The notes below the pieces were generated by a model. It had not been told where the DNA came from. It made no database searches and saw nothing but the letters and a program-made list of their open reading frames with translations. This document shows positions 8,443 through 16,446 of a stretch of 64,000 nt of DNA, piece by piece. The stretch lies in the NCBI RefSeq assembly GCF_036116635.1, contig NZ_CP107995.1, forward strand, positions 3,038,001 to 3,102,000, in the 5' to 3' direction. Origin of the DNA: Amycolatopsis sp. NBC_00345. GTDB lineage: Bacteria > Actinomycetota > Actinomycetes > Mycobacteriales > Pseudonocardiaceae. Made by a program: the position numbers and the translations under genes. Position 1 is the stretch's first letter; every line of letters starts with the position of its first letter.

Positions 8443-9687
8443 CTACTCTCCGATGACCGGCGGGCTGGTCCGCTGGTCGGTGCCGAAAATCGCGTCCGGG
8501 TCCGCTTCGATGAGGTAGTCCGGGCGCTGGTGCTCCCCGTCTTCGTCGCCTTCACCGCGGCGCCCGCCCGCGCCCATCGGGCCGCCCGCCGCCCCGGCGC
8601 GGCCCTGCGCGGCCCGAGCCGCCGCGGCCTCCTGCGCCGCGGCACTGCCGATGCCACCGACGCCCGAACGCGAGCCCGCACCACGCTCGGCCGAGGTGCC
8701 GCGGCCGCCGGCTGCGCCTTCGGGATTGTCTGCGCCGGAAGGATTCCGGCCACCCGCGCCGCCGGGCACGAACGCGGTCCCGCCACCGGGACCGCTCGGC
8801 AGGCCACTGCCCACGTCCACGCCGTGTGACGGCGGCGCACCGGGCGGGACCAGAGCCGGGCCGGTCTTGGTGCCCTGTGACGTCGTGGTGTCGCCGGTCC
8901 CGCCGCTGCCAGTGGTGTCGATGCCAGTGGTGCCGCTGCCCGTCGTACCGGTCGTGCCGCCGGTCGCGCCAGGGTGACCGCCGCCGTGGACACTGCTGGT
9001 CACGGTGTGGCTGCCCGAGTCCCCGCCACCCGGCACAACGCTGCTGTCCGTGGGCGTCGTGCCCTGGCCGCTGACGCCGCCTCCGTGCTGCGCCGGCTTC
9101 CCGGTACCGGGCGGAACGACGTGCCCGGGCGTCGCCGGAGTCTTCAGCCGGATCGCCGCGCCGTCGGACTCGAGCGTGCCGTATCCGGTCGGCAGCACGG
9201 ACTTCGTGCTGGTGGTGACGCCGTTGTACTGGTCCATCACGCGGACGTTGGTCTCGTTCGCGGTGTTGTAGCGATTCAGGCTGTCCTGATAGGACTTCTC
9301 GTCGCCGGCCGCCATGAACGGCCCGGCGATCGGGATGGCCGCCTTGAGCCCCGTCGTCCACGGGTTCGGCTTGTCCGGCTTGGGCGGCACCTCGACCACC
9401 GAGTGGCTGGAGTCCTCGAAGCTGCTGGCCTGCATGTCCACCGACGCGGTGGTCATGTCGAGCGGGTCGGCCGTGTCGTGGAACGCCAGCTCCAGCGGCC
9501 CCGCCCCGGCCTTCGCGGCGTCCGCGGCGCCACCGGTCCAGGACTTCGCCATGCGGTTCTGGAGGTCGCGGATGCCCTGCGCGCGCTCCAGGTAAGCGGC
9601 CGAGAGCTGCCGCACCTGGGTGGCCGCGCCGCGCAGGCCCGCGGTGTCGCCGTTTCTGAAGTTGTCGTAGATCTGCTTGCCGTCCAC
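8443..9687 (-). CDS. PPE-like type VII secretion substrate with Gly/Thr-rich tail
   Basis: 414 residues. The start is the GTG at 9687 preceded by AAGGGGG; it lies 2 nt after the DUF3558 stop. The N-terminal 170 residues are helical, with a WTGGAADAA turn near residue 54 resembling the WxG/PPE helical hairpin. The next 180 residues are low-complexity (repeated GTTG, GGG, TTGSGGTGD), and the C-terminus is acidic (EGDEDGEHQRPDYLIEADPDAIF). YLIEADPDAIF may serve as the general YxxxD/E export signal, but this is inference. Expected to be exported by an ESX system encoded elsewhere with EspG as chaperone. Confidence 0.75.
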   Translation of the reverse strand: MDGKQIYDNFRNGDTAGLRGAATQVRQLSAAYLERAQGIRDLQNRMAKSWTGGAADAAKAGAGPLELAFHDTADPLDMTTASVDMQASSFEDSSHSVVEVPPKPDKPNPWTTGLKAAIPIAGPFMAAGDEKSYQDSLNRYNTANETNVRVMDQYNGVTTSTKSVLPTGYGTLESDGAAIRLKTPATPGHVVPPGTGKPAQHGGGVSGQGTTPTDSSVVPGGGDSGSHTVTSSVHGGGHPGATGGTTGTTGSGTTGIDTTGSGGTGDTTTSQGTKTGPALVPPGAPPSHGVDVGSGLPSGPGGGTAFVPGGAGGRNPSGADNPEGAAGGRGTSAERGAGSRSGVGGIGSAAAQEAAAARAAQGRAGAAGGPMGAGGRRGEGDEDGEHQRPDYLIEADPDAIFGTDQRTSPPVIGE

Positions 9688-9689
9688 CG

Positions 9690-10316
9690 CTAAGCCCCCT
9701 TGAGCGTGCTGACCACCGCGGCCGCGACCTTCTCCGCGACCTGGCAGGAATCCTGGTTCCCCTGGTACCCCATCGAGGCGGCGGCGAACGCGAGGTCGTC
9801 GGCCAGGCCCACCCAGAGGGTGCAGTTCCCCTGGGCCCGCCGGTCCAGGCGATCGCCGAACACCGCCGGATAGCCCTCGACGGCGGGCGCCGGCTCGGCG
9901 AACGCGTACTGGCCGCTGTCCTTGGCGCGGTAGATCCCCGCGATGCCGCCGATGCCCTTGTCCCGGTTGGCCGTGCCGAAGATGATCTGGACGCTCAGGC
10001 CTTCCGCGCCGATGTCCCAGCCGCAGCCCGGACCGGCCGTCGCCCGCGGCGAGCCGGCCAGGGTCGCCTCGCCCGGCGTGGTGTAGCGCAGGGCGGCGAG
10101 CACGTCCGGGGGCACCGCGGCGCAGGGATCGGCCAGATACCGGGCGGGGTCGAGCGGATTCGGCACCGCGGGCCCCGCAGCGGAAGAATTCGCAGCGGAA
10201 GACGAGACCGGCGAGGGCTCGGCGGCACCCTCCGTGGCCGAGGAACACCCAGCGGCCGCGAAGGCGGCGACAGCGACAGCCGCCGCGGCCCGGTTCCTGG
10301 GGCCGGCCACGGTCAC
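9690..10316 (-). CDS. DUF3558 lipoprotein
   Basis: 208 residues. Signal peptide with a lipobox-like AAAGC at about residues 18-22, then a Ser/Ala-rich linker. The DUF3558 domain follows with the paired-cysteine pattern LADPCAAVPP, PGCGWDI, NCTLWVG and SCQVAEKV. The family consists of actinobacterial surface lipoproteins often found beside type VII genes; the role is unknown. The GTG start overlaps the preceding stop as GTGA. Confidence 0.82.
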   Translation of the reverse strand: MTVAGPRNRAAAAVAVAAFAAAGCSSATEGAAEPSPVSSSAANSSAAGPAVPNPLDPARYLADPCAAVPPDVLAALRYTTPGEATLAGSPRATAGPGCGWDIGAEGLSVQIIFGTANRDKGIGGIAGIYRAKDSGQYAFAEPAPAVEGYPAVFGDRLDRRAQGNCTLWVGLADDLAFAAASMGYQGNQDSCQVAEKVAAAVVSTLKGA

Positions 10317-10708
10317 CGCGCCCGGCCGAGGTCGGCGTTCGCCTGATCGGCCGCCACGGTCTTGTCCTTGGCCGCCTGCAGCTTCTTGAGGTAGTCCTGC
10401 ACATACTGCTTCATCGACAGGTTCTGGCTCTGCAACGCGACGAGCGAGTCCGTGCCCATGGTGACGTAACCGCTGCTCGCCGGGTCCGGGCCCGGCGCGG
10501 TGAGACCGGCGAGGATCTCCTCGATCACCCGGGCGTCGGCGGTGATCTTCTCCAGCTGGTCCTGCCACAGCCCGATGACCGACTCCAGCTCGGCGGCGTC
10601 CATCTCGAACCGCCCGCCGCCCCCGCCGGGGCCGCCGTAGACCGGGCCGCCGGGCAGGACGTCGCCGAAGACTGTTTGGGCCGCGCGGCCCGCTTCGCCG
10701 ATGATCAA
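10313..10708 (-). CDS. Small ESX-like helical protein
   Basis: 131 residues from a TTG at 10708, which has AAAGGA at ideal spacing (6 nt); a GTG at 10732 is in frame but has no such site. Glycine-rich N-terminus (GGPGGGGG) followed by two predicted helices around LESVIGLWQDQLEKI and LSMKQYVQDYLKKLQAAKDK. It resembles the WXG100-sized proteins that open DUF3558/PPE/EspG cassettes, but no strict WxG turn is present. First gene of the operon; probable partner of the PPE-like protein. Confidence 0.7.
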   Translation of the reverse strand: MIIGEAGRAAQTVFGDVLPGGPVYGGPGGGGGRFEMDAAELESVIGLWQDQLEKITADARVIEEILAGLTAPGPDPASSGYVTMGTDSLVALQSQNLSMKQYVQDYLKKLQAAKDKTVAADQANADLGRAR

Positions 10709-10849
10709 GGCCGATCCTTTCCCCAGTCTCACTCACCGTGATGGTGCACAGAGTAGTCACGGCTCTGGCCCGTGTCAGCAGTACACACGCACTACACAGC
10801 GGCTATGGGACGGCGAAAGGAGCGGATCGGTTCCAGCGACTCCACGTCA

Positions 10850-10865
10850 CAGTACGTACGTACGG
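10850..10865. promoter_or_regulatory. AcnR-type operator upstream of acnR
   Basis: CAGTACGTACGTACGG matches the AcnR consensus known from Corynebacterium (CAGNAC-N3-CGTACTG) with one mismatch at the penultimate position. It ends 37 bp before the acnR start codon, the right place for autoregulation. Confidence 0.7.
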
Positions 10866-10902
10866 ATTGCGAGAACCCTGTCGCGGATGTCAGGATTTCA
10901 GG

Positions 10903-11490
10903 ATGCCACGGGTCAGCCAGGATCACCTCGACGCACGCCGGCGCCAGATCCTTGACGGCTCGCGCGTCTGCTTCGCCCGCTACGGGTACGAGGGTGCCAC
11001 AGTACGCCGCCTCGAGGAGGCGACGGGTCTCTCCCGCGGCGCCATCTTCCACCACTTCCGCGACAAGGAGTCGCTCTTCCTCGCCCTCGCGGAGGACGAC
11101 GCCGTGCGGATGGCCGACGTCGTCGCCGAACAGGGCCTCGTGCAGGTGATGCGCGAGCTGCTGGCCGGCGACAGCGAGCACCCCGCCGACTGGCTCGGCA
11201 CCCGGCTGGAGGTGTCGCGCCGGCTGCGCACCGACCCCGAGTTCCGCGCGCGCTGGGCCGAGCGCTCCGAGCAGCTGACCATCGCGACCCGCGAGCGGCT
11301 CAAGCGCCAGCGCGACGCCGGCAACCTGCGTGACGACGTCGACGTGGACGTCCTCACCGCGTTCCTGGAGCTGGTCCTCGAAGGCCTGGTCTCGCACCTG
11401 GCCATGGGCCTGCCCGGGGACGACCTGGGCCCGGTGCTCGACCTGGTCGAGGAAACCGTGCGGCGGCACCGGCCCGGCGCCACCCGATAG
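10903..11490 (+). CDS. acnR: AcnR-like TetR-family repressor (aconitase regulator)
   Basis: 195 residues. The DNA-binding domain carries the segment GYEGATVRRLEEATG followed by SRGAIFHHFRDKESLFLALA, characteristic of AcnR, the TetR-type repressor of the aconitase gene. The ligand-domain motif RLEVSRRLRTDPEFRARW also fits. The ATG at 10903 was chosen because it gives the family N-terminus; upstream in-frame sequence runs through the operator. The usual partner acn is not adjacent, so here the regulator acts in trans or acn lies elsewhere. Confidence 0.85.
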   Translation: MPRVSQDHLDARRRQILDGSRVCFARYGYEGATVRRLEEATGLSRGAIFHHFRDKESLFLALAEDDAVRMADVVAEQGLVQVMRELLAGDSEHPADWLGTRLEVSRRLRTDPEFRARWAERSEQLTIATRERLKRQRDAGNLRDDVDVDVLTAFLELVLEGLVSHLAMGLPGDDLGPVLDLVEETVRRHRPGATR

Positions 11491-11534
11491 GTTCCCCGCG
11501 CTGCGCCGTCCGCGCATTCGTGTTGAATGTGCCC

Positions 11535-12101
11535 GTGGACCTCCTCGACGCACACGGCCGGGCCCTCGACGTGTTCGACCGGGCCGTCCGCGAGACCGGC
11601 CCCGGCGACTGGCGCCGCGGCACCCCCTGCACCGAATGGTCCGTCCGCGACCTGGTCAACCACCTCGTCGCCGAGCAGCTGTGGGTCCCGCACCTGCTCG
11701 CGGGCGCGACACTGGACGACGTCGGCGACCGGTTCGAGGGCGACGTGCTCGGCGACGACCCGGTGGCCGCCTGGGCCGAGGCGTCGGCAGCGGCCCGTGA
11801 AGCGTGGCTCTCCCCCGGCGCCGTCCAGCGCACGGTGCACGTCTCGTTCGGCCTCATCCCGGCCGAGGAGTACGGCTGGCAGATGACGCTCGACCTCGCC
11901 GTGCACGGCTGGGACGTGGCCACCGCGCTGGGCTCGCCCAACCCCGTGCCGGGCGAGCTGGCGGCGCGGCTGCTGGACATGCTGCGCCCGATGGTCGAGC
12001 AGTGGCAGGGCCTCGGCGTGTTCGACCCGCCGGTCGCGGTCAGCCGCACCGCGAGCGCGCCCACCCGCCTCGTCGCGCTGCTCGGCCGCCACCCGCGCTG
12101 A
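11535..12101 (+). CDS. TIGR03086-type maleylpyruvate isomerase-like protein
   Basis: About 188 residues from the GTG at 11535; in-frame starts at 11520, 11523 and 11529 are also possible. Belongs to the mycothiol-dependent isomerase/DinB-like superfamily: GTPCTEWSVRDLVNHLVAEQ supplies a metal-ligand His, and LDLAVHGWDVATALG near residue 125 supplies the second conserved HGWD. Members are usually of unknown substrate. Separate unit, 44 bp after acnR on the same strand. Confidence 0.78.
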   Translation: MDLLDAHGRALDVFDRAVRETGPGDWRRGTPCTEWSVRDLVNHLVAEQLWVPHLLAGATLDDVGDRFEGDVLGDDPVAAWAEASAAAREAWLSPGAVQRTVHVSFGLIPAEEYGWQMTLDLAVHGWDVATALGSPNPVPGELAARLLDMLRPMVEQWQGLGVFDPPVAVSRTASAPTRLVALLGRHPR

Positions 12102-12148
12102 GCCGCCCGACACACCCCGGTCGCGCTCACCCGGCGTGGGGAACACGT

Positions 12149-12300
12149 TAAGATTGTCGGCATCGTCGCAGTACAAGCCGATTTTCCACGAGGAGTGACT
12201 CCATAAGTGCGCGCTGCGCAGTCGCCCGGTGACAGTACCGGGCCGGGTGAGCAACCCGGCTTCCCGATAGCCGTTCCCCCCGCCACGAAGGGCGGCGCGG
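12149..12300 (+). promoter_or_regulatory. Structured 5' leader of the CNNM/CorC operon
   Basis: A -10-like TAAGAT (12149-12154) is followed by a leader with successive hairpins: GGAG-TGA-CTCC near 12192-12202, a stem with 6-bp arms and 6-nt loop (12225-12242), and immediately next to it another with 6-bp arms and 5-nt loop (12243-12259). Two adjacent perfect stems before a presumed divalent-cation transporter suggest a metal-sensing or attenuating RNA. I could not match it to the M-box or yybP-ykoY consensus. Confidence 0.45.
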
Positions 12301-12301
12301 C

Positions 12302-13654
12302 ATGACCCACGCCCTGCTTTCCGTCCTCGGCGTGTTCCTGTTCCTCCTGCTGACCGTCGGCACCGGCCTGGCCGTGGCGGCGGAGTTCTCCCTCACCGCG
12401 CTGGAGCGCAGCACGGTCGACACCGACGTCCGCCAGGTCGGCGACCGCCGCTCGCTCTCGGTGCAGAAGGCCCACCGCACGCTGAGCTTCCAGCTCTCCG
12501 GCGCCCAGGTCGCGATCACCCTGACCACGCTGATCACCGGTTACCTGGCCGAGCCGCTGATCGGCGACCTGGTCCGCCCGCTGTTCGACGGCCTGTCCGA
12601 CGCGGTCGCCGAGGGCGTTTCCATCGCCGTCGCGCTGGTGGTGGCGACCTTCCTGTCGATGATCCTCGGCGAGATGGTGCCGAAGAACCTCGCGATCGCG
12701 CGCCCGCTGGCCACCGCCCGCGCGGTGACCGGCTACCACTCGCGGTTCTCCGCGCTGTTCCGCTGGCTCATCACGCTGATGAACAACAGCGCCAACTTCC
12801 TGGTGCGCAAGTTCGGCGTCGAGCCGCAGGAGGAGCTGCGCTCGGCGCGCTCGCCGCAGGAGCTGGGCTCGATCGTGCGCTCCAGCGCCGAAAGCGGCAC
12901 GCTCGACACGTCCACCGCAGAGCTGCTCGACCGCTCGCTGCGCTTCGGCGAGCGCACCGCGGAGGAGCTGATGACCCCGCGCGTGCAGGTCGAGTCGCTG
13001 ACCGTGGACGACACCGTGGACGACCTCATCGAGCTCTCGCGCCGCACCGGCTTCTCGAGGTTCCCCGTGTACACCGAGGACCTCGACGACGTCCAGGGCG
13101 CGGTGCACGTCAAGCAGGCCTTCGCCATCACCGCGGAGGAGCGGGCGACGATGCGGATCGGCTCGGCGATGCGGCCGGTGCCGACCGTGCCCGAGTCCCT
13201 GTCCGGCGACGCGCTGCTCAACCGCCTGCGCGACTCCCGCTACCAGCTCGCCATCGTCGTCGACGAGTACGGCGGCACGGCCGGGCTGGTCACGCTGGAG
13301 GACGTGGTCGAGGAGATCATCGGCGACGTCCGCGACGAGCACGACGACCGCGAGGCCCCGGCCTCGCAGCAGCTCGGCACCGACAGCTGGCTGGTCTCCG
13401 GGCAGCTGCGCGCCGACGAGGTCACCGACGTCACCGGTTTCCGGATGCCCGACGGCGACTACGAGACCATCGCGGGCCTGGTGCTGGAGCGGCTCGGCCG
13501 CATCCCCGCCGAGGGTGACGCCGCCGAGGTCGACGGCTGGCGGCTCACCGTCACCAGCATGGACCGGCACCGGATCGCCGAGATCCAGGTGCGGCCGGTC
13601 GACCAGCCGGCCGACGGGCAGCCGGCGGCCGCGGGCCGGGAGGTGACCGCGTGA
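12302..13654 (+). CDS. CNNM/CorC-type transporter (DUF21-CBS-CorC_HlyC)
   Basis: 450 residues. DUF21/CNNM membrane domain (residues 1-190, about four hydrophobic segments, with GEMVPKNLAIA), two CBS motifs (AEELMTPRVQVESL... and MRPVPTVPESLSG...LAIVVDEYGGTAGLVTLEDVVEEI), and the C-terminal CorC_HlyC domain. The family is linked to Mg2+/Co2+ export. First of two tandem paralogues; its stop overlaps the next start (GTGA). Preceded by a structured leader. Confidence 0.9.
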   Translation: MTHALLSVLGVFLFLLLTVGTGLAVAAEFSLTALERSTVDTDVRQVGDRRSLSVQKAHRTLSFQLSGAQVAITLTTLITGYLAEPLIGDLVRPLFDGLSDAVAEGVSIAVALVVATFLSMILGEMVPKNLAIARPLATARAVTGYHSRFSALFRWLITLMNNSANFLVRKFGVEPQEELRSARSPQELGSIVRSSAESGTLDTSTAELLDRSLRFGERTAEELMTPRVQVESLTVDDTVDDLIELSRRTGFSRFPVYTEDLDDVQGAVHVKQAFAITAEERATMRIGSAMRPVPTVPESLSGDALLNRLRDSRYQLAIVVDEYGGTAGLVTLEDVVEEIIGDVRDEHDDREAPASQQLGTDSWLVSGQLRADEVTDVTGFRMPDGDYETIAGLVLERLGRIPAEGDAAEVDGWRLTVTSMDRHRIAEIQVRPVDQPADGQPAAAGREVTA

Positions 13655-14694
13655 ACGACTGGCTGAACATCGCGCTCGTCGCGGTCCTCCTGCTCACCAA
13701 CGCGTTTTTCGTCGGCGCCGAGTTCACCCTGATCTCCTCGCGGCGCGACCGGCTGGAAGCGTTGCTGGAGCAGGGAAAGACGCGCGCGCAGATCGTCATC
13801 AACGCGAGCCGGCACGTGTCGCGGATGCTCGCGGGCGCGCAGCTGGGCATCACCATCTGCTCGCTGCTGCTGGGCCGCCTCGGCGAGCCCGCCGTCGCGC
13901 ACCAGCTGTCCGGGTTCTTCGACCTGCTCGGCCTGCCCGAGCAGCTGCTGCACCCGATCTCGTTCGCCATCGCGCTGGCCTTCATCACGATGCTGCACGT
14001 GCTGATCGGCGAGATGGTGCCGAAGAACCTCGCCATCGCCGAACCGGAGCGGCTCGCGCTGTGGCTGGTGCCGGTGCACGTGGGCTGGGTAAAGCTGGCC
14101 AACCCGATCATCTGGTTCCTGAACTTCGTCTCGAACTCGCTGCTGCGCGCGTTCAAGGTGGAGCCGAAGGACGAGCTGGAGACGGCGTACACCTCCGACG
14201 AGCTGGCGGAGCTGCTGAGCGAGTCGCGCCGCGAGGGACTGCTGGACCAGTCGGAGCACCAGCGGCTTTCGCAGACGCTGTCGTCGGTCGCGAAGACCGT
14301 CGCCGACGTGCTGGTGCCCACCGCCGAGCTGACCACCCTCCCTTGTGGACCGACGCTCGGCGACGTCGAGCGCGCCGTGTCCTCCACCGGGTTCTCGCGA
14401 TTCCCGGTGTGCACCGACGACGGCACGCTCACCGGCTACATCCACGTGAAGGACGTGCTCGACCTGGTCGGCCAGAACCCGTCGACGTCCGTGCCGGACT
14501 CCAAGACGCGCGCGCTCACCGAGCTGCCCGTCGACGCGCGGCTCGACGTCGCGCTTTCGGCGATGCGCAACGAAGGCAGCCACCTGGCGCGGGCGCTGGA
14601 CGCCGCGGGCCGGGCGGTCGGCGTGGTCACGCTGGAGGACCTGGTCGAGGAGTACGTGGGGACCGTGCGCGACGGCACCCACGTGACGGCATGA
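13651..14694 (+). CDS. CNNM/CorC-type transporter, shorter paralogue
   Basis: 347 residues. DUF21 domain with the same GEMVPKNLAIAEPER signature, then a CBS pair (ADVLVPTAELTTL; GVVTLEDLVEEYVGT). It stops where the CorC_HlyC domain would begin, so it is the short form of its upstream neighbour. GTGA overlap on the 5' side and ATGA overlap on the 3' side indicate translational coupling. Tandem long/short pairs are common in actinobacteria and may form heteromers; that is inference. Confidence 0.88.
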   Translation: MNDWLNIALVAVLLLTNAFFVGAEFTLISSRRDRLEALLEQGKTRAQIVINASRHVSRMLAGAQLGITICSLLLGRLGEPAVAHQLSGFFDLLGLPEQLLHPISFAIALAFITMLHVLIGEMVPKNLAIAEPERLALWLVPVHVGWVKLANPIIWFLNFVSNSLLRAFKVEPKDELETAYTSDELAELLSESRREGLLDQSEHQRLSQTLSSVAKTVADVLVPTAELTTLPCGPTLGDVERAVSSTGFSRFPVCTDDGTLTGYIHVKDVLDLVGQNPSTSVPDSKTRALTELPVDARLDVALSAMRNEGSHLARALDAAGRAVGVVTLEDLVEEYVGTVRDGTHVTA

Positions 14695-15572
14695 CCGGGC
14701 CGGTCGTGCTCGCCGAGCCCGAGTGGCTGGCCCGCGAGCGCGCGCACGCCGAGCGGATGCGGGCCTGGACCGGGCCGCACCAGGAGCGCCGGGCCCGCGG
14801 CGAGAAGCACCCGGTGCTGGACTTCCTGTTCACCTACTACTCGCACCGGCCCGGGCACGTGGAGCGCTGGCAGCCGGGCCCGGGCGTCGTGCTCGCCGGC
14901 CCGGCCGCCCGGCGGTTCCTCGACCGACCGGCCTTCATCGAAACCAAAGGCGGCGTGACGCTCGACCCGGGCGCGTTCACCGAGCGGCGGGTGCGGACCG
15001 CGGAGTTCGTGCTGCGCCTGCTGTCCGCGACGGCGTCGCGCGCGCCGCGGCTGAGCTGCTTCGGGCTGCACGAGTGGGCCATGGTCTACCGCGAGCCCGC
15101 GGACTCGGTGCGGCACGCGCAGGTGCCGCTGCGGCTGGGCTCGGCGGGCACCGACACCGTCGTCGAGTCGCTGGACATCCGGTGCGGGCACTACGACGCG
15201 TTCCGCTTCTTCACCGATCCCGCCCGGCCGCGCAACGGCCTGGCGCCCAGCCGCGAGAACCAGGCCGAGCTGGAGCAGCCGGGCTGCCTGCACGCGAACA
15301 TGGACCTGTTCAAGTGGGCCTACAAGCTGGACCCGTTCGTGCCCGCCGAACTGGTCGGCGACTGCTTCGAGCTGGCCGCCGACGTCCGTGAACTGGACAT
15401 GCGCGCGAGCCCGTACGACCTCGCCGCGTATGGTTACCCCGCGGTCCGCATCGAGACGGCCGAGGGACGGGCGGAGTACGCCCGGTCCCAGGCCGAGTTC
15501 GCCCGCCGGGCCGAGCCACTCCGCGCACGGCTGATCTCCCTGTGCCGGCACCTGCTGGGCCGTGAGGCCTGA
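14691..15572 (+). CDS. Putative 3-methyladenine DNA glycosylase (actinobacterial family)
   Basis: 293 residues of a conserved actinobacterial family usually annotated as 3-methyladenine DNA glycosylase; I do not see a helix-hairpin-helix or other proven glycosylase motif, so the activity is unverified. Recognisable conserved blocks are LDFLFTYYSHRPGHVERW, CFGLHEWAMVYR, DIRCGHYDAFRFFT and HANMDLFKWAYKL. Many conserved His/Cys/Asp residues could bind metal. Translationally coupled to the CorC paralogue by ATGA. Confidence 0.65.
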   Translation: MTGPVVLAEPEWLARERAHAERMRAWTGPHQERRARGEKHPVLDFLFTYYSHRPGHVERWQPGPGVVLAGPAARRFLDRPAFIETKGGVTLDPGAFTERRVRTAEFVLRLLSATASRAPRLSCFGLHEWAMVYREPADSVRHAQVPLRLGSAGTDTVVESLDIRCGHYDAFRFFTDPARPRNGLAPSRENQAELEQPGCLHANMDLFKWAYKLDPFVPAELVGDCFELAADVRELDMRASPYDLAAYGYPAVRIETAEGRAEYARSQAEFARRAEPLRARLISLCRHLLGREA

Positions 15573-15688
15573 GTTGTACAGCGAAAGCCACGCTGGGTAA
15601 CGATATTCACGCAGGGTCGCTGGCCTGTTAGAGTGATAACGATGTGATTGCGTAGCTGTGCGTGTGCGCACATACCGAAAGGACAACG

Positions 15689-16375
15689 ATGGGGCGACAC
15701 AGCCTGGCCGAGGAGCCGGTGCCGCACCCTCTCGACCCCCCGAAACCCCAGCAGGGGCGCGGGGAGACGACCGGCTCGCACCGGATCGTCGCCAAGAAGG
15801 CCCCCCGCCGCCGGATCGCCGGCTGGCCGATCGCCGTGGCGGGCCTGGTGGTCCTCATCGCGCTCGGCGTGTTCGGCTGGAACTGGGCCGACAGCGTGCT
15901 GAACAACCGCGCGGAGGCCCAGGCGGCGAGCTGCACGGGCGGCCGGTCGCAGATCCGGGTCCTGGTGACCCCGCAGATCGCCAAGCCGGTGCAGACGGCC
16001 GCGGCGCGCTGGAACCAGGACCTCACCGTGGTGCACGGCAGCTGCGTCCAGGTCGACGTCGAAACCAAGGACTCGTCCGACGTGCTGAGCGCGCTCACCG
16101 GGAAGACCGCGCTGGACAGCATCGGCGGGCTTCCCGACGGCTGGATCCCCGAGTCCTCGTCCTGGTCCCAGCAGCTCTCCGCCGCCAAGCCGGAGCTGAT
16201 CGGCTCGCCGTCGATGAGCGTCGCCTCCTTCGCGCAGTCCGACTACCCGTTCATCGGGCTCGCGGGCGCGTCCATCGACGACACCCAGCAGCGCGGCACG
16301 CAGAGCTTCCGCGCCTATCTCAAGGAACCCACCCAGCAGGCCGACTTCACGGCGGCGGGCATCCGGCCGTACTGA
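15689..16375 (+). CDS. Membrane-anchored substrate-binding-like protein
   Basis: 228 residues from the ATG at 15689 (GAAAGGA 6 nt upstream). Short cytoplasmic Pro/Arg-rich N-terminus (MGRHSLAEEP...), one transmembrane segment at about residues 41-62 (GWPIAVAGLVVLIALGVFGW), and an extracytoplasmic domain resembling the first lobe of a type 2 periplasmic-binding fold (SQIRVLVTPQIAKPVQTAA; PSMSVASFAQSDYPF). Actinobacterial relatives often carry a VWA domain that is missing here. The 116 bp upstream contain a TGTGCGCACA palindrome (15663-15672). A terminator follows. Confidence 0.75.
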   Translation: MGRHSLAEEPVPHPLDPPKPQQGRGETTGSHRIVAKKAPRRRIAGWPIAVAGLVVLIALGVFGWNWADSVLNNRAEAQAASCTGGRSQIRVLVTPQIAKPVQTAAARWNQDLTVVHGSCVQVDVETKDSSDVLSALTGKTALDSIGGLPDGWIPESSSWSQQLSAAKPELIGSPSMSVASFAQSDYPFIGLAGASIDDTQQRGTQSFRAYLKEPTQQADFTAAGIRPY

Positions 16376-16390
16376 GCCCCGGCTTCGACT

Positions 16391-16430
16391 GAAGCGCCGG
16401 CTCCCCTTTCGCGGGAGCCGGCGCTTCTTT
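16391..16430 (+). terminator. Rho-independent terminator
   Basis: Perfect 15-bp arms (16391-16405 and 16413-16427), 7-nt loop, then TTT. It separates the binding-like protein gene from the convergent aldo/keto reductase and is close to both stops. Confidence 0.85.
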
Positions 16431-16446
16431 CGACTATACCGCCGTT

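Noticed and set aside
8443..10404. A 653-codon minus-strand frame covering the PPE-like gene and its upstream neighbour
   Set aside because: Its N-terminal third is the wrong frame of the DUF3558 gene; the true gene starts at the GTG 9687 with a strong site.
10313..10760. Longer 356-codon frame joining the DUF3558 lipoprotein to the start of the operon
   Set aside because: It reads through the small ESX-like gene in the wrong frame; the lipoprotein signal peptide begins at the GTG 10316.
12121..12300. M-box (magnesium) riboswitch upstream of the CorC genes
   Set aside because: The diagnostic GGTGAGGCTCC and the following conserved loops could not be found; reported only as an unassigned structured leader.
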